Positions 34,526 to 43,616 of a DNA stretch of 64,000 nt are shown here, in pieces. Position 1 is the first letter of the stretch, and the number at the start of each line of letters is the position of its first letter. The notes beneath the pieces were generated by a model, which saw only the letters and a program-made list of their open reading frames with translations, did no database searches and was not told the DNA's origin. The position numbers were made by a program, and so were the translations under genes. Origin of the DNA: Fictibacillus fluitans (GTDB taxonomy: Bacteria > Bacillota > Bacilli > Bacillales > Fictibacillaceae); contig NZ_JAUHTR010000001.1 of NCBI RefSeq assembly GCF_030418125.1, positions 496,001 through 560,000 on the forward strand, in the 5' to 3' direction.

Positions 34526-35719
34526 TTACATCTTTCCTTTGAGCATTCCGTGCCAATACATCAGCGGCAGAAAATTCTTCTTTAATAGATACATGCTGTA
34601 TCTTTCTTTTGCCTGATTGAACGGCATTGTTTCAATAGGATTTTTATCATAATCAAATTCAGCCAGAATTAACTTGTTATAGCCTGTGACAAGCGGACAA
34701 GAAGTATAACCGTCATAATTTAAATCTGGCAGCTTCCCTTGCATAACAGAAATAAGATTCCGCGCTGCCAAAGGGGCCTGCTTTCGGATCGCGGCCCCCG
34801 TTTTTGAAGTGGGGAGACTGCTATTGTCACCTAATGCAAAGATATTTTTATATCGATTATGCTGCAGGGTGTATTTGTCCACATCCACCCAACCCTTTTC
34901 ATCTGCCAATTTACTCTTTCGAATAAATGCGGGGGCTTGCATGGGAGGAGTAACATGCAGCAGCTCGTACCTGATTGACTCATCCTGGCCAGTATCAAGA
35001 TTCTTAAACACTGCCTCTCTTTGATCCGGCCGGATTTCAATCAAATTTCTCCTGTAATTCACCTTTATGTTTCTTTTTTTCACCACTTCTTCTAATGCTG
35101 CTCTGTACTTGTCTACATCAAATATAGCCGGATTTGCTGTTCCAAAAATCACCTCTGACTCATTTCTAATGCCAGACCGATTAAGATAATCTTCAGCTAA
35201 ATACATGATTTTTTGTGGTGCTCCACCACATTTCACTGGTGTGGCGGGATGAGTAAAAATTGCATTCCCACCCTTGAAATTCCTGATCAATTCCCACGTA
35301 TAATTTACATGCTCAAAAGAATAGTTACTGCATACCCCTTTTTTACCCAAGGTTTCCTTTAAACCCTTTACGCCATCCCAGTTAATTTCAATGCCTGCAG
35401 CGACTACCAGGAATTCATATCCTATTTTTTTGCCGCTGTTGGTTGATACAGTATTCTCTTCCGGATCAAATGCTTCAACTGTTTCCCTCAGCCAATCGGC
35501 TCCCTTTGGAATGACTGTAGACATATCCTTTTCTGTGGCTTCCTTTTCCGTTACACCTGCCCCTACCAATGTCCATAGTGGCTGATAATAGTGTTTAAGA
35601 GCCGGATCAATAATGACAATATGATCCCGTAACTCTGGTTCCAGCCTTAAGAGCCTCGCAACAATTGAGATTCCACCCGATCCTGCTCCCACAATAACTA
35701 CCTTGTAATGATTATGCAC
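34526..35719 (-). CDS. sqr: Sulfide:quinone oxidoreductase
   Basis: About 397 residues. FAD-binding Rossmann loop VIVGAGSGGISIVARL at the N-terminus; KHYYQPLWTLVGAG, FTHPATPVKCGGAPQK (redox Cys) and ALGDNSSLPTSKTGAAIRKQAP near the C-terminus match type II SQR. It oxidises H2S to sulfane sulfur and reduces quinone at the membrane. The start is GTG 35719, four bases after GGGGAGGAAG. Its 5' side carries a terminator-like hairpin separating it from DUF302. Confidence 0.88.
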   Translation of the reverse strand: MHNHYKVVIVGAGSGGISIVARLLRLEPELRDHIVIIDPALKHYYQPLWTLVGAGVTEKEATEKDMSTVIPKGADWLRETVEAFDPEENTVSTNSGKKIGYEFLVVAAGIEINWDGVKGLKETLGKKGVCSNYSFEHVNYTWELIRNFKGGNAIFTHPATPVKCGGAPQKIMYLAEDYLNRSGIRNESEVIFGTANPAIFDVDKYRAALEEVVKKRNIKVNYRRNLIEIRPDQREAVFKNLDTGQDESIRYELLHVTPPMQAPAFIRKSKLADEKGWVDVDKYTLQHNRYKNIFALGDNSSLPTSKTGAAIRKQAPLAARNLISVMQGKLPDLNYDGYTSCPLVTGYNKLILAEFDYDKNPIETMPFNQAKERYSMYLLKKNFLPLMYWHGMLKGKM

Positions 35720-35752
35720 TATACTTCCTCCCCTCGTATTAAGCAAAGGAAA

Positions 35753-35788
35753 AAGGAACACATTTCAATTTCTTTTAATGTGTTCCTT
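35753..35788 (-). terminator. Terminator or attenuator between DUF302 and sqr
   Basis: AAGGAACACAT...ATGTGTTCCTT with TTTCC after it on the minus strand; perfect 11-base stem. It would lower sqr/cstB read-through from the upstream operon. Confidence 0.7.
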
Positions 35789-35794
35789 CTTTTT

Positions 35795-36184
35795 TCACTG
35801 GCATTTTTCCATTACTGCTATCAGTCGGTCTTCGATTTGTTTCGCCTTATCCTGTAAAACTTGATCGTTAAGCATATTGATTAGAGCTGACGGTTTGGGC
35901 ATTCCAATTTTAGTTTTTGATTCACTTTCATAAACGACCATCTTACAGGGCAAGAAATATCCCGCCATTTCGTTTTGCTCAAGAACTTCCTTGGCTTCTT
36001 TCGGATTGCAAACTTCCAGTACCTTGAAATTTTTACTTAATTCTAATCCTTTTTCTTCAAGTTTATCTTTTAAATTCAAAGACCATAAAACCCCGAATCC
36101 TTCTTCAGATAGAATGCGTTCCAGCTTCTCTGCATTTTGATCCACAGTGCCTTCAACTTCAATCGTGTAATCAAACATATTCAA
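35795..36184 (-). CDS. DUF302 domain protein
   Basis: 129 residues, the DUF302 fold: FGVLWSLNLKDKLEEKG, FKVLEVCNPKEAKEVLEQNEMAGYFLPCKMVVYE, with two conserved Cys. Such proteins often accompany sulfur-metabolism genes, role unproven. AAGGAGGTTTGAAT gives a strong start. A degenerate CstR-like operator lies directly upstream. Confidence 0.85.
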   Translation of the reverse strand: MNMFDYTIEVEGTVDQNAEKLERILSEEGFGVLWSLNLKDKLEEKGLELSKNFKVLEVCNPKEAKEVLEQNEMAGYFLPCKMVVYESESKTKIGMPKPSALINMLNDQVLQDKAKQIEDRLIAVMEKCQ

Positions 36185-36211
36185 ACCTCCTTATTTTATC
36201 GACAATATACT

Positions 36212-36227
36212 ATACCCTACACCGTAT
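36212..36227 (-). promoter_or_regulatory. Degenerate CstR-like operator
   Basis: Minus strand ATACGGTGTAGGGTAT, compared with ATACCC-N4-GGGTAT in front of the rhodanese operon; one arm is imperfect. It is 28 bases upstream of DUF302 and overlaps the kinase stop codon. Confidence 0.4.
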
Positions 36228-37308
36228 TTTTTATGCATCTTTCGCCAGGATTTAACGGGATTTCAAACCAGAACGTATGAATATTACCATCCGTTTGCAG
36301 ACCTATTTTCCCGTTATGAAGTTCGACTATCTCACTAACGATTGAAAGTCCCAACCCCGCTCCGCCAGTTCTTTTTGTCCTGGAGGGATCTGGCCGATAA
36401 AATCGTTCAAAAAGATGTACCTGATCTTCTGGAGAAATTCTTTCTCCTTCATTGCTGACTTCGACCCGGTAGAAGTGGTTTGTTTGATATCCATTAATAT
36501 GAATCCATCTTTCTAAGTTATAAAAATATGCATTATCAAAAAGATTTGACAATATTTGTTTGATTCCGTCCTGATGAAAATATACTGAGCTTTCCTCAAG
36601 GTCGGTTGTCACCGTAATACCCTTTTGATTGAATTTCCATCGAAATAGCTGAATAGCCTCCCTGATTTCTTCATGGATATCTCCCTTTTTGAATGCTTTT
36701 TCTTTCATCCCCTTTGTTTCTTCCCAATCATTTAGATCGGTTAATTGTTCGACAAGGCGGATCATCCGTTTTGATTCTTCCAGAAGCGAATGGTATACCG
36801 CTGGTTCCCCTGAAATAACCCCTGCAGATAAACCTTCCATATATCCATTTAAATTGGTTAAAGGCGTTCGGATTTCATGGGAAAAGTCACGAAGCATTTT
36901 ATTTCTTCTCTGTTTGGATTCTTTAAGTACTTCTACCATTTGATTAAAAGAAATAGTGAGCTGGCCAATTTCATCAGCACCCCTGGTTGCCAATTCAACC
37001 GGAAACTCCCCTTGTTTAATCAGATGTGCTGATTTAGACAGCTGAACGAGCGGTTTTATCCATTTGTTCACAAAATAATAATTGATTAAAACAGCTGAGA
37101 GAAACAAAAGAAAACCCACAAATACTACATATTTTCCTAATTCAGAACTTAACTTTTGACCGGCCAGGTTTTGGTCGTTAACAAGCGTGCAGGCATAATG
37201 TTTTAAAGGGACCGCAGTAAAAAGCACCACTAAAGCAATAAGCCATATATTCATGAAAATCAACCTGGGAAGAACGTTTCTCGATTTATACTTGTTAATA
37301 AGCTGCAA
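36217..37308 (-). CDS. Sensor histidine kinase
   Basis: About 363 residues. Membrane helices near residues 15-35 and 55-75 with a short outer loop containing Cys (KHYACTLVNDQNL), then HAMP, H-box FSHEIRTPLTNLNGY, N-box SNLFDNAYFYN and G-box GGAGLGLSIVSEI. TTG 37308 is preferred (GGGG 8 bases before), overlapping the regulator gene by 14 bases. Set among sulfide genes; the loop Cys could sense thiol or sulfide stress, which is inference. Confidence 0.88.
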   Translation of the reverse strand: MQLINKYKSRNVLPRLIFMNIWLIALVVLFTAVPLKHYACTLVNDQNLAGQKLSSELGKYVVFVGFLLFLSAVLINYYFVNKWIKPLVQLSKSAHLIKQGEFPVELATRGADEIGQLTISFNQMVEVLKESKQRRNKMLRDFSHEIRTPLTNLNGYMEGLSAGVISGEPAVYHSLLEESKRMIRLVEQLTDLNDWEETKGMKEKAFKKGDIHEEIREAIQLFRWKFNQKGITVTTDLEESSVYFHQDGIKQILSNLFDNAYFYNLERWIHINGYQTNHFYRVEVSNEGERISPEDQVHLFERFYRPDPSRTKRTGGAGLGLSIVSEIVELHNGKIGLQTDGNIHTFWFEIPLNPGERCIKNTV

Positions 37309-37981
37309 ATCGGTACCCCATTCCACGGATGGTTTCAATAAAATCAACCTCGGACTTCTCCCTCAGTTTTTCCCTCAGTTTGCCCACATGAACATCTATG
37401 GTCCTGTCGATCACATTTCTCTCCTGGTTGGGATAAAGTTCATCCAAAATTTGATCTCTGGACAAAATCCGGTTCGGATTTTTCATTAAATAATATAGAA
37501 GCTTAAATTCATGGGTAGTCAGGTTAATGGGAGTTCCTTCAAACTTTACTTCTTTCTTGATGGGTTTAATTGTTAATCCCCGATATGAAATTTTATTGCA
37601 GTGATTTTCTGTTCTCCTTAATACTGTCTCCACCCTGGCTACCAGTTCTCCAGGACTGAAGGGCTTTGTCACATAATCATCTGCTCCCATTTTTAAACCA
37701 TTGATCCTGTCTGCCTCAGATGTCTTTGCTGTAACCATAATCAGGGGAATTTCGCTTTTCTGATCTGTTCTTACCCACGTACACAAATCTTCACCTTGGA
37801 TAAAAGGAAGCATAAGATCAACAATCATAAAACAAGGATCCATTTTTAAAAATACTTCTTTTGCCTGTCTTCCATCCTCAGCTTCCCAGATTTCAAAACC
37901 GGCATTAACAAGATAAAGCTTCATTAGATTCCTGATTTTTTCATCATCTTCAACAATTAAAATGGATTTTCCTTTCAACAT
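37295..37981 (-). CDS. OmpR/PhoB-family response regulator
   Basis: About 228 residues: receiver domain (LIVEDDEKIRNL; phospho-Asp in FMIVDLMLPFIQG; Lys in VTKPFSPGEL) and winged helix ending ETIRGMGYRF. I favour ATG 37981 (MLKGKSILIVEDD), 11 bases after GGAG; an ATG at 37993 is also possible. It follows the ResA-like gene closely and precedes its kinase. Confidence 0.9.
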   Translation of the reverse strand: MLKGKSILIVEDDEKIRNLMKLYLVNAGFEIWEAEDGRQAKEVFLKMDPCFMIVDLMLPFIQGEDLCTWVRTDQKSEIPLIMVTAKTSEADRINGLKMGADDYVTKPFSPGELVARVETVLRRTENHCNKISYRGLTIKPIKKEVKFEGTPINLTTHEFKLLYYLMKNPNRILSRDQILDELYPNQERNVIDRTIDVHVGKLREKLREKSEVDFIETIRGMGYRFAAY

Positions 37982-37999
37982 ACCATCATTCACTCCATG

Positions 38000-38599
38000 C
38001 TAATCGATGGACTCCATCGTTTTCTGCAAAAACTCTTTACTCATTGGACCAACCACTTTTTTCATGATCACACCTTTTTTATTTATAATATAAGACGTTG
38101 GAATGGAAAAAGCTTGATACATTTCTCCTGCTTTTCCTTCATCATCCATTGCAATAGGAAAGGTAAGATCATTTTCTTTTACAAATTGTTTTGGGGCATT
38201 TACATCCTTTTCTAATTTCGTTAGATTAACCGCTATAATTTCCGTATCTTTACGTTCTTGCTCTTCATAAAAGGCCTGCATGTGTGGCATTTCAGCTTTA
38301 CATGGGGGGCACCAGCTTGCCCACAAATTAATGACGACCTTTTTTCCTCTGTAATCCGTAAGCTTTATGGGTTTCCCACTTAAGCTGGATAATTGAAAAT
38401 CAGGTGCGGTATCTCCTTCGTTGATTCCGGTTTTACCGCTTGATGTAACCGGCTGATCCTCCACTTGTTGGACCGATTCTGTCTCTGTTACGCTAGTTGA
38501 TTCGGTCTTTTCATCATTCATCATCTTTTTTTCGTAATCATAAAAGCCCAATACCACTAGAAAGATTAAGGCAATAATAAACGGCAGTATCCTTTTCAC
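38000..38599 (-). CDS. ResA/TlpA-like thiol-disulfide oxidoreductase
   Basis: 199 residues with one N-terminal membrane anchor (LPFIIALIFLVVLGFY), a Ser/Thr-rich linker and a thioredoxin-fold domain. The active site is WASWCPPCKAEMP (Cys-Pro-Pro-Cys, as in ResA), and the cis-Pro loop reads FSIPTSYII. It reduces disulfides outside the membrane, as in cytochrome c maturation, with electrons from CcdA, encoded 21 bases upstream. It may prepare the haem-binding Cys of the local cytochrome c. GTG start. Confidence 0.9.
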   Translation of the reverse strand: MKRILPFIIALIFLVVLGFYDYEKKMMNDEKTESTSVTETESVQQVEDQPVTSSGKTGINEGDTAPDFQLSSLSGKPIKLTDYRGKKVVINLWASWCPPCKAEMPHMQAFYEEQERKDTEIIAVNLTKLEKDVNAPKQFVKENDLTFPIAMDDEGKAGEMYQAFSIPTSYIINKKGVIMKKVVGPMSKEFLQKTMESID

Positions 38600-38620
38600 T
38601 TTATCTTCTCCCTTTCATCC

Positions 38621-39340
38621 TTAACTTGTCGTAATATAGGTCAACCAGGATGTGATTTTCTGCATCTGCCCAGTAAAAAGCAGAATCCCCATAAACATTA
38701 AAATCCATCCACTGGCTAAGGAAATCCTGGGTATCCATTTATTGATGCGCTTCGTCACCTTTAAGGAATAGCCAACCGCTAATGAAAGCACTAAAAAGGG
38801 AACCCCCAGTCCTAATGAGTACACAAATAACATGAACATCCCTTTATAGACCGTATCAGAAGAACTGGCCATAAGAAGAATGGAAGAAAGAGCCAAGCCT
38901 ACACACGGCGTCCATCCTGCGCCAAATGCAATCCCCATAATAAACGATGTAATCGCATTTTTTCGGTTCGTTTTTTGTGTTTTGTATGTAATTTTTCGTT
39001 CCATCATTAAAAACGATAACTTGAGATACCCAGCCATCTGCAGACCAAAAATAACCACTAATATGCCACTCAATTTCTCAATGACTATCCGGTATTCAGC
39101 AAAAAACTGCCCCAAAGCACTGGCTGAAGCACCCATTGCGACAAAAATAATACTGAACCCCGCAATAAACGCCACTGAGCGAATCACAATGACATTTTTA
39201 CCGGCATTAACTCTCCCGTCTTTAATCGTACCTCCGGTGAGATGGGCTGTGTACGCCGGCAGGAGAGGAAAAATACAAGGCGAGAAGAACGAAATCATGC
39301 CTCCTGTAAACGCTAATAAAAGAGTAATATCCTTCATCAT
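38621..39340 (-). CDS. CcdA-like cytochrome c biogenesis protein
   Basis: 239-residue, six-helix DsbD/CcdA family protein that carries reducing equivalents across the membrane. The two redox Cys are in FFSPCIFPLLPAY (about residue 21) and AGWTPCVGLALS (about residue 140). It works with the adjacent ResA-like protein. Good ribosome-binding site GGAGGTAATGA before ATG-ATG. Confidence 0.92.
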   Translation of the reverse strand: MMKDITLLLAFTGGMISFFSPCIFPLLPAYTAHLTGGTIKDGRVNAGKNVIVIRSVAFIAGFSIIFVAMGASASALGQFFAEYRIVIEKLSGILVVIFGLQMAGYLKLSFLMMERKITYKTQKTNRKNAITSFIMGIAFGAGWTPCVGLALSSILLMASSSDTVYKGMFMLFVYSLGLGVPFLVLSLAVGYSLKVTKRINKWIPRISLASGWILMFMGILLFTGQMQKITSWLTYITTS

Positions 39341-39371
39341 TCATTACCTCCTTGCCTGTATCTTTTCATTT

Positions 39372-40019
39372 CTATTTAAAGATTTGATAAAGTCGTACGT
39401 TCCTTTCCGTTAAAAACAAAGCAAACAGACCCATTCCATATATAACAAAAAAAGAAGAAGACGTATTCCACTGATTAAAGGTAAAGTAAGAAAACAGCAC
39501 CTCTATAGCAGCCAGAAGAACAGCTTTTATCAGACTGGAAAATGTGGCTGCCTCCGATTTATCCACGTGGTTCCAAAGTAAAAAAACAATAAGAACAGCA
39601 CTATTATAAAGAAGCAACAGCGAGAAATCATTGCCCACAATAACCGCTAGTTCATATGCCAACAGACCGACTATCCAAACACGTAAAAGCGAATGGAACC
39701 AGTCAATTTTTACACCTTTTGTCTTTATGATGAAATACGCAAAAAACATCGCCTCTCCCAGCAAGAATCCTTTTTCACCACCTGAAAAGTACAGAAGAGA
39801 TAACAGACTTTTACTAAGAAGAGGAAAGTAAAAAATAATAACACTCAATTTCCAAACAAATAACCATAAAATTAATCCATTCGTATACCCCTCAAATACC
39901 TGTTTTCTATTTCCTCTTTCCAAGGTGAAAAACAAATATACATATGTAACGAAAACAGCTACTGCAATCTGAATAAAAATAAATGGTATGGTGTATAATC
40001 CAACAGTTATATCATCCAT
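39372..40019 (-). CDS. Polytopic membrane protein of unknown function
   Basis: 215 residues, about seven hydrophobic segments and almost no soluble parts. It heads the operon that runs through ccdA, resA, the two-component genes and DUF302, and is set 31 bases before ccdA. The layout may link it to thiol transfer or haem maturation. I cannot name a family; resemblance to Lgt-type proteins is too faint to use. AGAAGGAGCAAG precedes the ATG. Confidence 0.65.
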   Translation of the reverse strand: MDDITVGLYTIPFIFIQIAVAVFVTYVYLFFTLERGNRKQVFEGYTNGLILWLFVWKLSVIIFYFPLLSKSLLSLLYFSGGEKGFLLGEAMFFAYFIIKTKGVKIDWFHSLLRVWIVGLLAYELAVIVGNDFSLLLLYNSAVLIVFLLWNHVDKSEAATFSSLIKAVLLAAIEVLFSYFTFNQWNTSSSFFVIYGMGLFALFLTERNVRLYQIFK

Positions 40020-40041
40020 ATCTTGCTCCTTCTTAAAAATA

Positions 40042-40070
40042 AAACAAGAGCCGTCTAGTGACTCTTGTTT
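40042..40070 (-). terminator. Terminator between rhodanese and the ccdA operon
   Basis: AAACAAGAG...CTCTTGTTT, 9-base stem with A/T flanks, 34 bases past the rhodanese stop. Confidence 0.65.
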
Positions 40071-40103
40071 AATGGTGTAGAAACGGTTTCGATCATGTAC
40101 TCA

Positions 40104-40460
40104 TTAGTACCAAGCATTCATTCCGCCTTTGACATTCACAACTGATTGAAATCCGGCTTTCTTGAGGATCTTACTTGCTTTCATGCTTCTCATGCCGCTC
40201 TGGCAAATGACAATTACCTCTTTGTCTTTCGATAAAGCATCCATCTTTTTAGATAAATCAAACAGCGGTATATTTTTAAACTGACGAATATGATTTCCTC
40301 TGTATTCTCCAGGTGTTCTTACATCAATAAACTGTGTACCTTTTTGATGGATTCTCTCTTTTAACTCCGCTGCTGAAATATTATGGACTCCTTCTACCGG
40401 CATTAGTTTCCAAACAAAAAAGAGAACAATGACAGCGATTAGGATAACGTTGATCAACAT
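40104..40460 (-). CDS. Membrane-anchored rhodanese
   Basis: 118 residues. An N-terminal membrane helix (VILIAVIVLFFVWKLM) and one rhodanese domain with active-site CQSGMRS (Cys near residue 88). It moves sulfane sulfur between thiols. The length before the domain is short, so the domain is close to the membrane; the orientation of the anchor cannot be fixed from the sequence. It lies 21 bases after the OsmC gene. Confidence 0.85.
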   Translation of the reverse strand: MLINVILIAVIVLFFVWKLMPVEGVHNISAAELKERIHQKGTQFIDVRTPGEYRGNHIRQFKNIPLFDLSKKMDALSKDKEVIVICQSGMRSMKASKILKKAGFQSVVNVKGGMNAWY

Positions 40461-40481
40461 ATTTCTTCACTCCTATGACCT

Positions 40482-40886
40482 TTAATCCTCAATAAAAGTA
40501 TCATCTTTCCCTTCTATTGATTCTGTAATTCGAATACTTCCCATTAGAGATTGGGCCATTGAACAATTTTTAATGGCCGTCTTTAAAGATTTCTCCAGTG
40601 TTTCCTGAACAAGTGCTTCACCATTGATCAGAAAATGGAGATGAATTTCACGTATTTTTTTTGGACCTTCTTCGTCCCTCACGATAGAGGCATCTATTTC
40701 AATAGTAGAAAATGAGATTCGTTTCTTTTCAAGCACTTTCCGAAGCACCCCGCCACTGCACCCAGCTACAGCGTTGACTAATAATTCAACCGGACGAAAG
40801 CCATAATTTGCATCCCCCGATATATTCAATACTCCATAATCTAATTCTGTTTTAAACCCAGAGATTTGTTTCATTTTAAGTTTCAT
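40482..40886 (-). CDS. OsmC-family protein
   Basis: About 134 residues of the OsmC/Ohr fold with both redox Cys: VAGCSGGVLRK (about 45) and IKNCSMAQSL (about 110). OsmC-type proteins reduce organic peroxides or persulfides. In the present setting persulfide handling seems likely, as inference. ATG 40886 has GAGGAG 8 bases upstream, preferred to an upstream GTG. Confidence 0.85.
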   Translation of the reverse strand: MKLKMKQISGFKTELDYGVLNISGDANYGFRPVELLVNAVAGCSGGVLRKVLEKKRISFSTIEIDASIVRDEEGPKKIREIHLHFLINGEALVQETLEKSLKTAIKNCSMAQSLMGSIRITESIEGKDDTFIED

Positions 40887-40949
40887 GTTTATCACTCCTC
40901 TTCACCATTTTCCTTATCAAATTTAAAGAAATGATAAATTAGGTAGAAT

Positions 40950-41729
40950 TTAAAGAAGAACATCCCACCAAATTTTTAAGGAAGTAAGAACAATCAGGAC
41001 AGCCAATAGTATTTTTAAGGTTTTTGAATTTAACTTTTGGCCCACCACTGCCCCTAAAGGTGAAGCTGCCAGACTTGCAATGACAATGATTACTGTTGGC
41101 CATAACAACACCTGATGAGTGATCAACTTACCTGCAGTTGCGCCAATCGATGAAATAAACGTAATGGCCAATGAAGTTGCTATCGTGATTCTGGTTGGGA
41201 TTTTCAATACGACAAGCATAACCGGAACCAGGATAAACGCTCCTCCTGCTCCAACAATCCCTGCAGATATTCCTACCAGAAACGCAATGAGAACACCCAG
41301 CCATTTGTTATATTGGGTATCATCAAACCTTTCCTCACTGACTTCTTTTTTTGGAAGAAACATCATTACCGCAGCGATCGTAGCTAATAATGCATAGATG
41401 ATATTGATTTGATTCTCGCTAAAGAGGTTGGATAGAAAACTACCGATTAAACTTCCTGCTAATACACCAGCACCCATATAAATAATGAGTGATTTATTAA
41501 TGTAACCGCCTTTACGATAGGCCCAAACGCCTGTTATTGTTGCGAATAGAACTTGAACTGCAACCATTCCTGACACTTGATGTGCCGAGAAATTTGCCAC
41601 ACCTAAGATTGCAGGCAAATACAAAAGAATGGGATAATTAACAATGGCTCCGCCAATCCCGAGCATCCCTGAAATAAAAGATCCAATAAACCCCAGGATA
41701 AACAATACGATTACTACTTCGATACCCAT
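40950..41729 (-). CDS. TauE/SafE-family sulfur anion exporter (YrkJ-like)
   Basis: 259 residues, about eight membrane segments, with the duplicated TSUP motif (MLGIGGAIVNYP and GIVGAGGAFILVP). The family exports sulfite, thiosulfate or related anions. It matches YrkJ by position after yrkI. It has its own CstR-like operator 38 bases upstream. GAGGAGGCAAAACG precedes the ATG. Confidence 0.88.
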   Translation of the reverse strand: MGIEVVIVLFILGFIGSFISGMLGIGGAIVNYPILLYLPAILGVANFSAHQVSGMVAVQVLFATITGVWAYRKGGYINKSLIIYMGAGVLAGSLIGSFLSNLFSENQINIIYALLATIAAVMMFLPKKEVSEERFDDTQYNKWLGVLIAFLVGISAGIVGAGGAFILVPVMLVVLKIPTRITIATSLAITFISSIGATAGKLITHQVLLWPTVIIVIASLAASPLGAVVGQKLNSKTLKILLAVLIVLTSLKIWWDVLL

Positions 41730-41766
41730 CGTTTTGCCTCCTCATTTCCCCAGCCCAGCAAATTAT

Positions 41767-41782
41767 ATGCCCCTCGGGGTAT
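41767..41782. promoter_or_regulatory. CstR-like operator upstream of tauE/safE
   Basis: ATGCCCCTCGGGGTAT, an almost perfect palindrome of the ATAC-C-tract/G-tract-GTAT type used by CsoR/CstR regulators. 38 bases before the exporter gene, just after the upstream operon's terminator. Confidence 0.7.
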
Positions 41783-41794
41783 TAAAACAACTTG

Positions 41795-41825
41795 TAAAAA
41801 AGGAGGTATTTCACCTCCTTTTTTT
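41795..41825 (-). terminator. Terminator of the yrk-like operon
   Basis: AAAAAGGAGGT...ACCTCCTTTTTTT directly beside the TusA stop codon. Confidence 0.85.
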
Positions 41826-41826
41826 G

Positions 41827-42054
41827 TTATCCTTTTTTGATCCAAAATTTTAGGACATCATTTTCCGCCTGATGATCAAGAAGTTCGTGACCGGATGATT
41901 TTGCCCAGGCTGTTAAATCACTTAAAGCGCCTTTGTCCGTTGCGTGAATCTCAAGAATATCACCACTATTTAAGGTATCCATCATCTTTTTTGTACGTAC
42001 AATAGGCATTGGACAAGCGAGTCCTTTTGCATCTAAAACTTGAGTTGATTCCAT
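41827..42054 (-). CDS. TusA-like sulfur carrier (YrkI-like)
   Basis: 75 residues with the TusA motif LDAKGLACPMPIVRTKK (sulfur-carrying Cys in C-P-M-P). It passes sulfane sulfur between rhodaneses and acceptors in the cytoplasm. The start is ATG 42054 (MESTQVLDAKG) with GGGAGATG upstream; the longer frame lacks support. Last gene of the operon, followed at once by a terminator. Confidence 0.9.
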   Translation of the reverse strand: MESTQVLDAKGLACPMPIVRTKKMMDTLNSGDILEIHATDKGALSDLTAWAKSSGHELLDHQAENDVLKFWIKKG

Positions 42055-42074
42055 TCTAACATCTCCCACTTTTT

Positions 42075-43202
42075 TTATTCTGTTATCGCACAACGATTGG
42101 GGCCAATTTCCATTTCTCTTTGGCTTTCTTCATCAGGATTAATTTTCCCCATATTCGTTTGGCGAATTTCTTGGTATGCATTTGGCTGAGGAGGAAGATT
42201 TTCCGAAACGGCTTTTCTGAATTCTTCTTCATCCTGGATATTCAACCCTTCATTTTTTTCAAATAACACACTTAATTTTTCTTGAACTACACCGTTCTCA
42301 TTCAATTCACTCATTTTCCCAAAATGGGCAGGGAGAACGATCAAGTCATCAGAGAGCTCTTTATATTTTGTATATAAAGTGGTTCTGAGATCACCTACCC
42401 AATCCTCAGCTTTCCCTGCCAAATCTGGTCGGCCTATTGAGTCAACAAACAAAATATCTCCAGATAGTAAATAGTTATCATCGATCATTAGAGACGTACT
42501 TCCGATTGTGTGGCCAGGTGAATATAAAGCTTGAATGGTAATGTTACTCTCACCGACTTTAATTTCCTGTCCGTCTTCTAACGGTTCATAACTAAACGTC
42601 ACTTCTTCTGCATCTTTAGAAGGCAGCCAGTATTTACCCCCTGTTTTTTCAGCCAGCTTTCTACCGCCAGAAATATGATCGGCATGCAGGTGAGTATCAA
42701 TCAGATGCGTAATTTTTAGATTTTTTTGTGCCGCAAACTCTTCATAGGCATCCGTCATTCTTGCTGAGTCGATAATGGCTGCTTCTCCTTGTGATGCAAC
42801 AAAGTAAGATAAACAGCCTTTACCGATCCGGTTAAATTGATATAGTTCTCCCCCACTTTTTAAATCTCCAACTTTTACTGGTTGAAGATATTCACTCCAT
42901 GCTTTCATTCCGCCTTCGAGATAAAAAACCTTCTCTCTTCCGGCTTCATCGAGCATGTCTGCTACCATTTTTGATGAACCTTCTTTGGCACAAACCACTA
43001 ATATATCCTGGTCGCTTGGCAGATGGTCCAGTATTTCTTCTACACCATCGATTAAATCAAAATAAGGCTTATTGATTGAAGTAACATTTTTACCTTCAAT
43101 TTTCCAGTTGTTAAAGTCACCTTCATTTCTTACATCAAGGATAAATAAGTTACCTTCCAAAACACGTTTTGCTACTTCTTTTGCAGTTAATGGATAAATC
43201 AT
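42075..43202 (-). CDS. Rhodanese / metallo-beta-lactamase fusion (YrkH-like)
   Basis: 375 residues. N-terminal rhodanese domain ([10 protein letters not shown]; active-site CAKEGSS near residue 71), then an MBL-fold domain with [22 protein letters not shown] and [16 protein letters not shown]. This is the reverse domain order of the CstB-like protein in this cluster. Likely a persulfide dioxygenase or sulfurtransferase. The C-terminus ([11 protein letters not shown]) carries an extra Cys. It belongs to the yrkEFHIJ-like operon. Confidence 0.87.
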   Translation of the reverse strand: MIYPLTAKEVAKRVLEGNLFILDVRNEGDFNNWKIEGKNVTSINKPYFDLIDGVEEILDHLPSDQDILVVCAKEGSSKMVADMLDEAGREKVFYLEGGMKAWSEYLQPVKVGDLKSGGELYQFNRIGKGCLSYFVASQGEAAIIDSARMTDAYEEFAAQKNLKITHLIDTHLHADHISGGRKLAEKTGGKYWLPSKDAEEVTFSYEPLEDGQEIKVGESNITIQALYSPGHTIGSTSLMIDDNYLLSGDILFVDSIGRPDLAGKAEDWVGDLRTTLYTKYKELSDDLIVLPAHFGKMSELNENGVVQEKLSVLFEKNEGLNIQDEEEFRKAVSENLPPQPNAYQEIRQTNMGKINPDEESQREMEIGPNRCAITE

Positions 43203-43220
43203 TAATATAACCTCCGCCTA

Positions 43221-43616
43221 TTAAAACGTTAAAGTGATATTGGCATCTTTGGCAAACTCAATAAAGGTCATTGCTCCACCGACATCAATACCCTCAATAA
43301 AATCTTCTTTCTTCAAATTCATGACGTCCATCGTCATTTGGCATGCAATAATTTTCACACCCATTTCGACGGCCATTTCTACCAGCTCAGGAATAGCCGG
43401 AACATTTGCCGATTTGAATCCTTCAGCAAACTGTTCTTTGCCAGCAGGAAGCGGCAAATTTTGATGCGCTTGTTTATGAATCAAATTCAACCCTTCAAAT
43501 GTAAAAAATATGGTAACTTCCTGATCAGCAGAAGCCGCTGCCGTTGCGATATTAAACACTTTGTATGCATCGAAAAGTCCACCATTGCTTGAGATAATTG
43601 CTACTTTGTTTGACAT
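43221..43616 (-). CDS. DsrE-family sulfurtransferase (YrkE-like)
   Basis: 131 residues of the DsrE/DsrF-like fold: VAIISSNGGLFDAYKVFNIATAAA at the N-terminus and the likely sulfur-carrying Cys in VKIIACQMTMDVM (about residue 91). It passes sulfur within the relay with TusA and rhodanese. Its ATG overlaps the stop of the preceding TusA-rhodanese gene, so they are translationally coupled. Confidence 0.87.
   Translation of the reverse strand: MSNKVAIISSNGGLFDAYKVFNIATAAASADQEVTIFFTFEGLNLIHKQAHQNLPLPAGKEQFAEGFKSANVPAIPELVEMAVEMGVKIIACQMTMDVMNLKKEDFIEGIDVGGAMTFIEFAKDANITLTF

Noticed and set aside
38880-39413. 177-codon + strand frame opposite ccdA
   Set aside because: Long only because the ccdA strand is stop-poor in that frame; no start site, no family.
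39372-40019. Third Lgt paralogue
   Set aside because: Polytopic and near thiol genes, but it lacks the G-R-x-x-N...G signature and the R-F-x-x-E segment.
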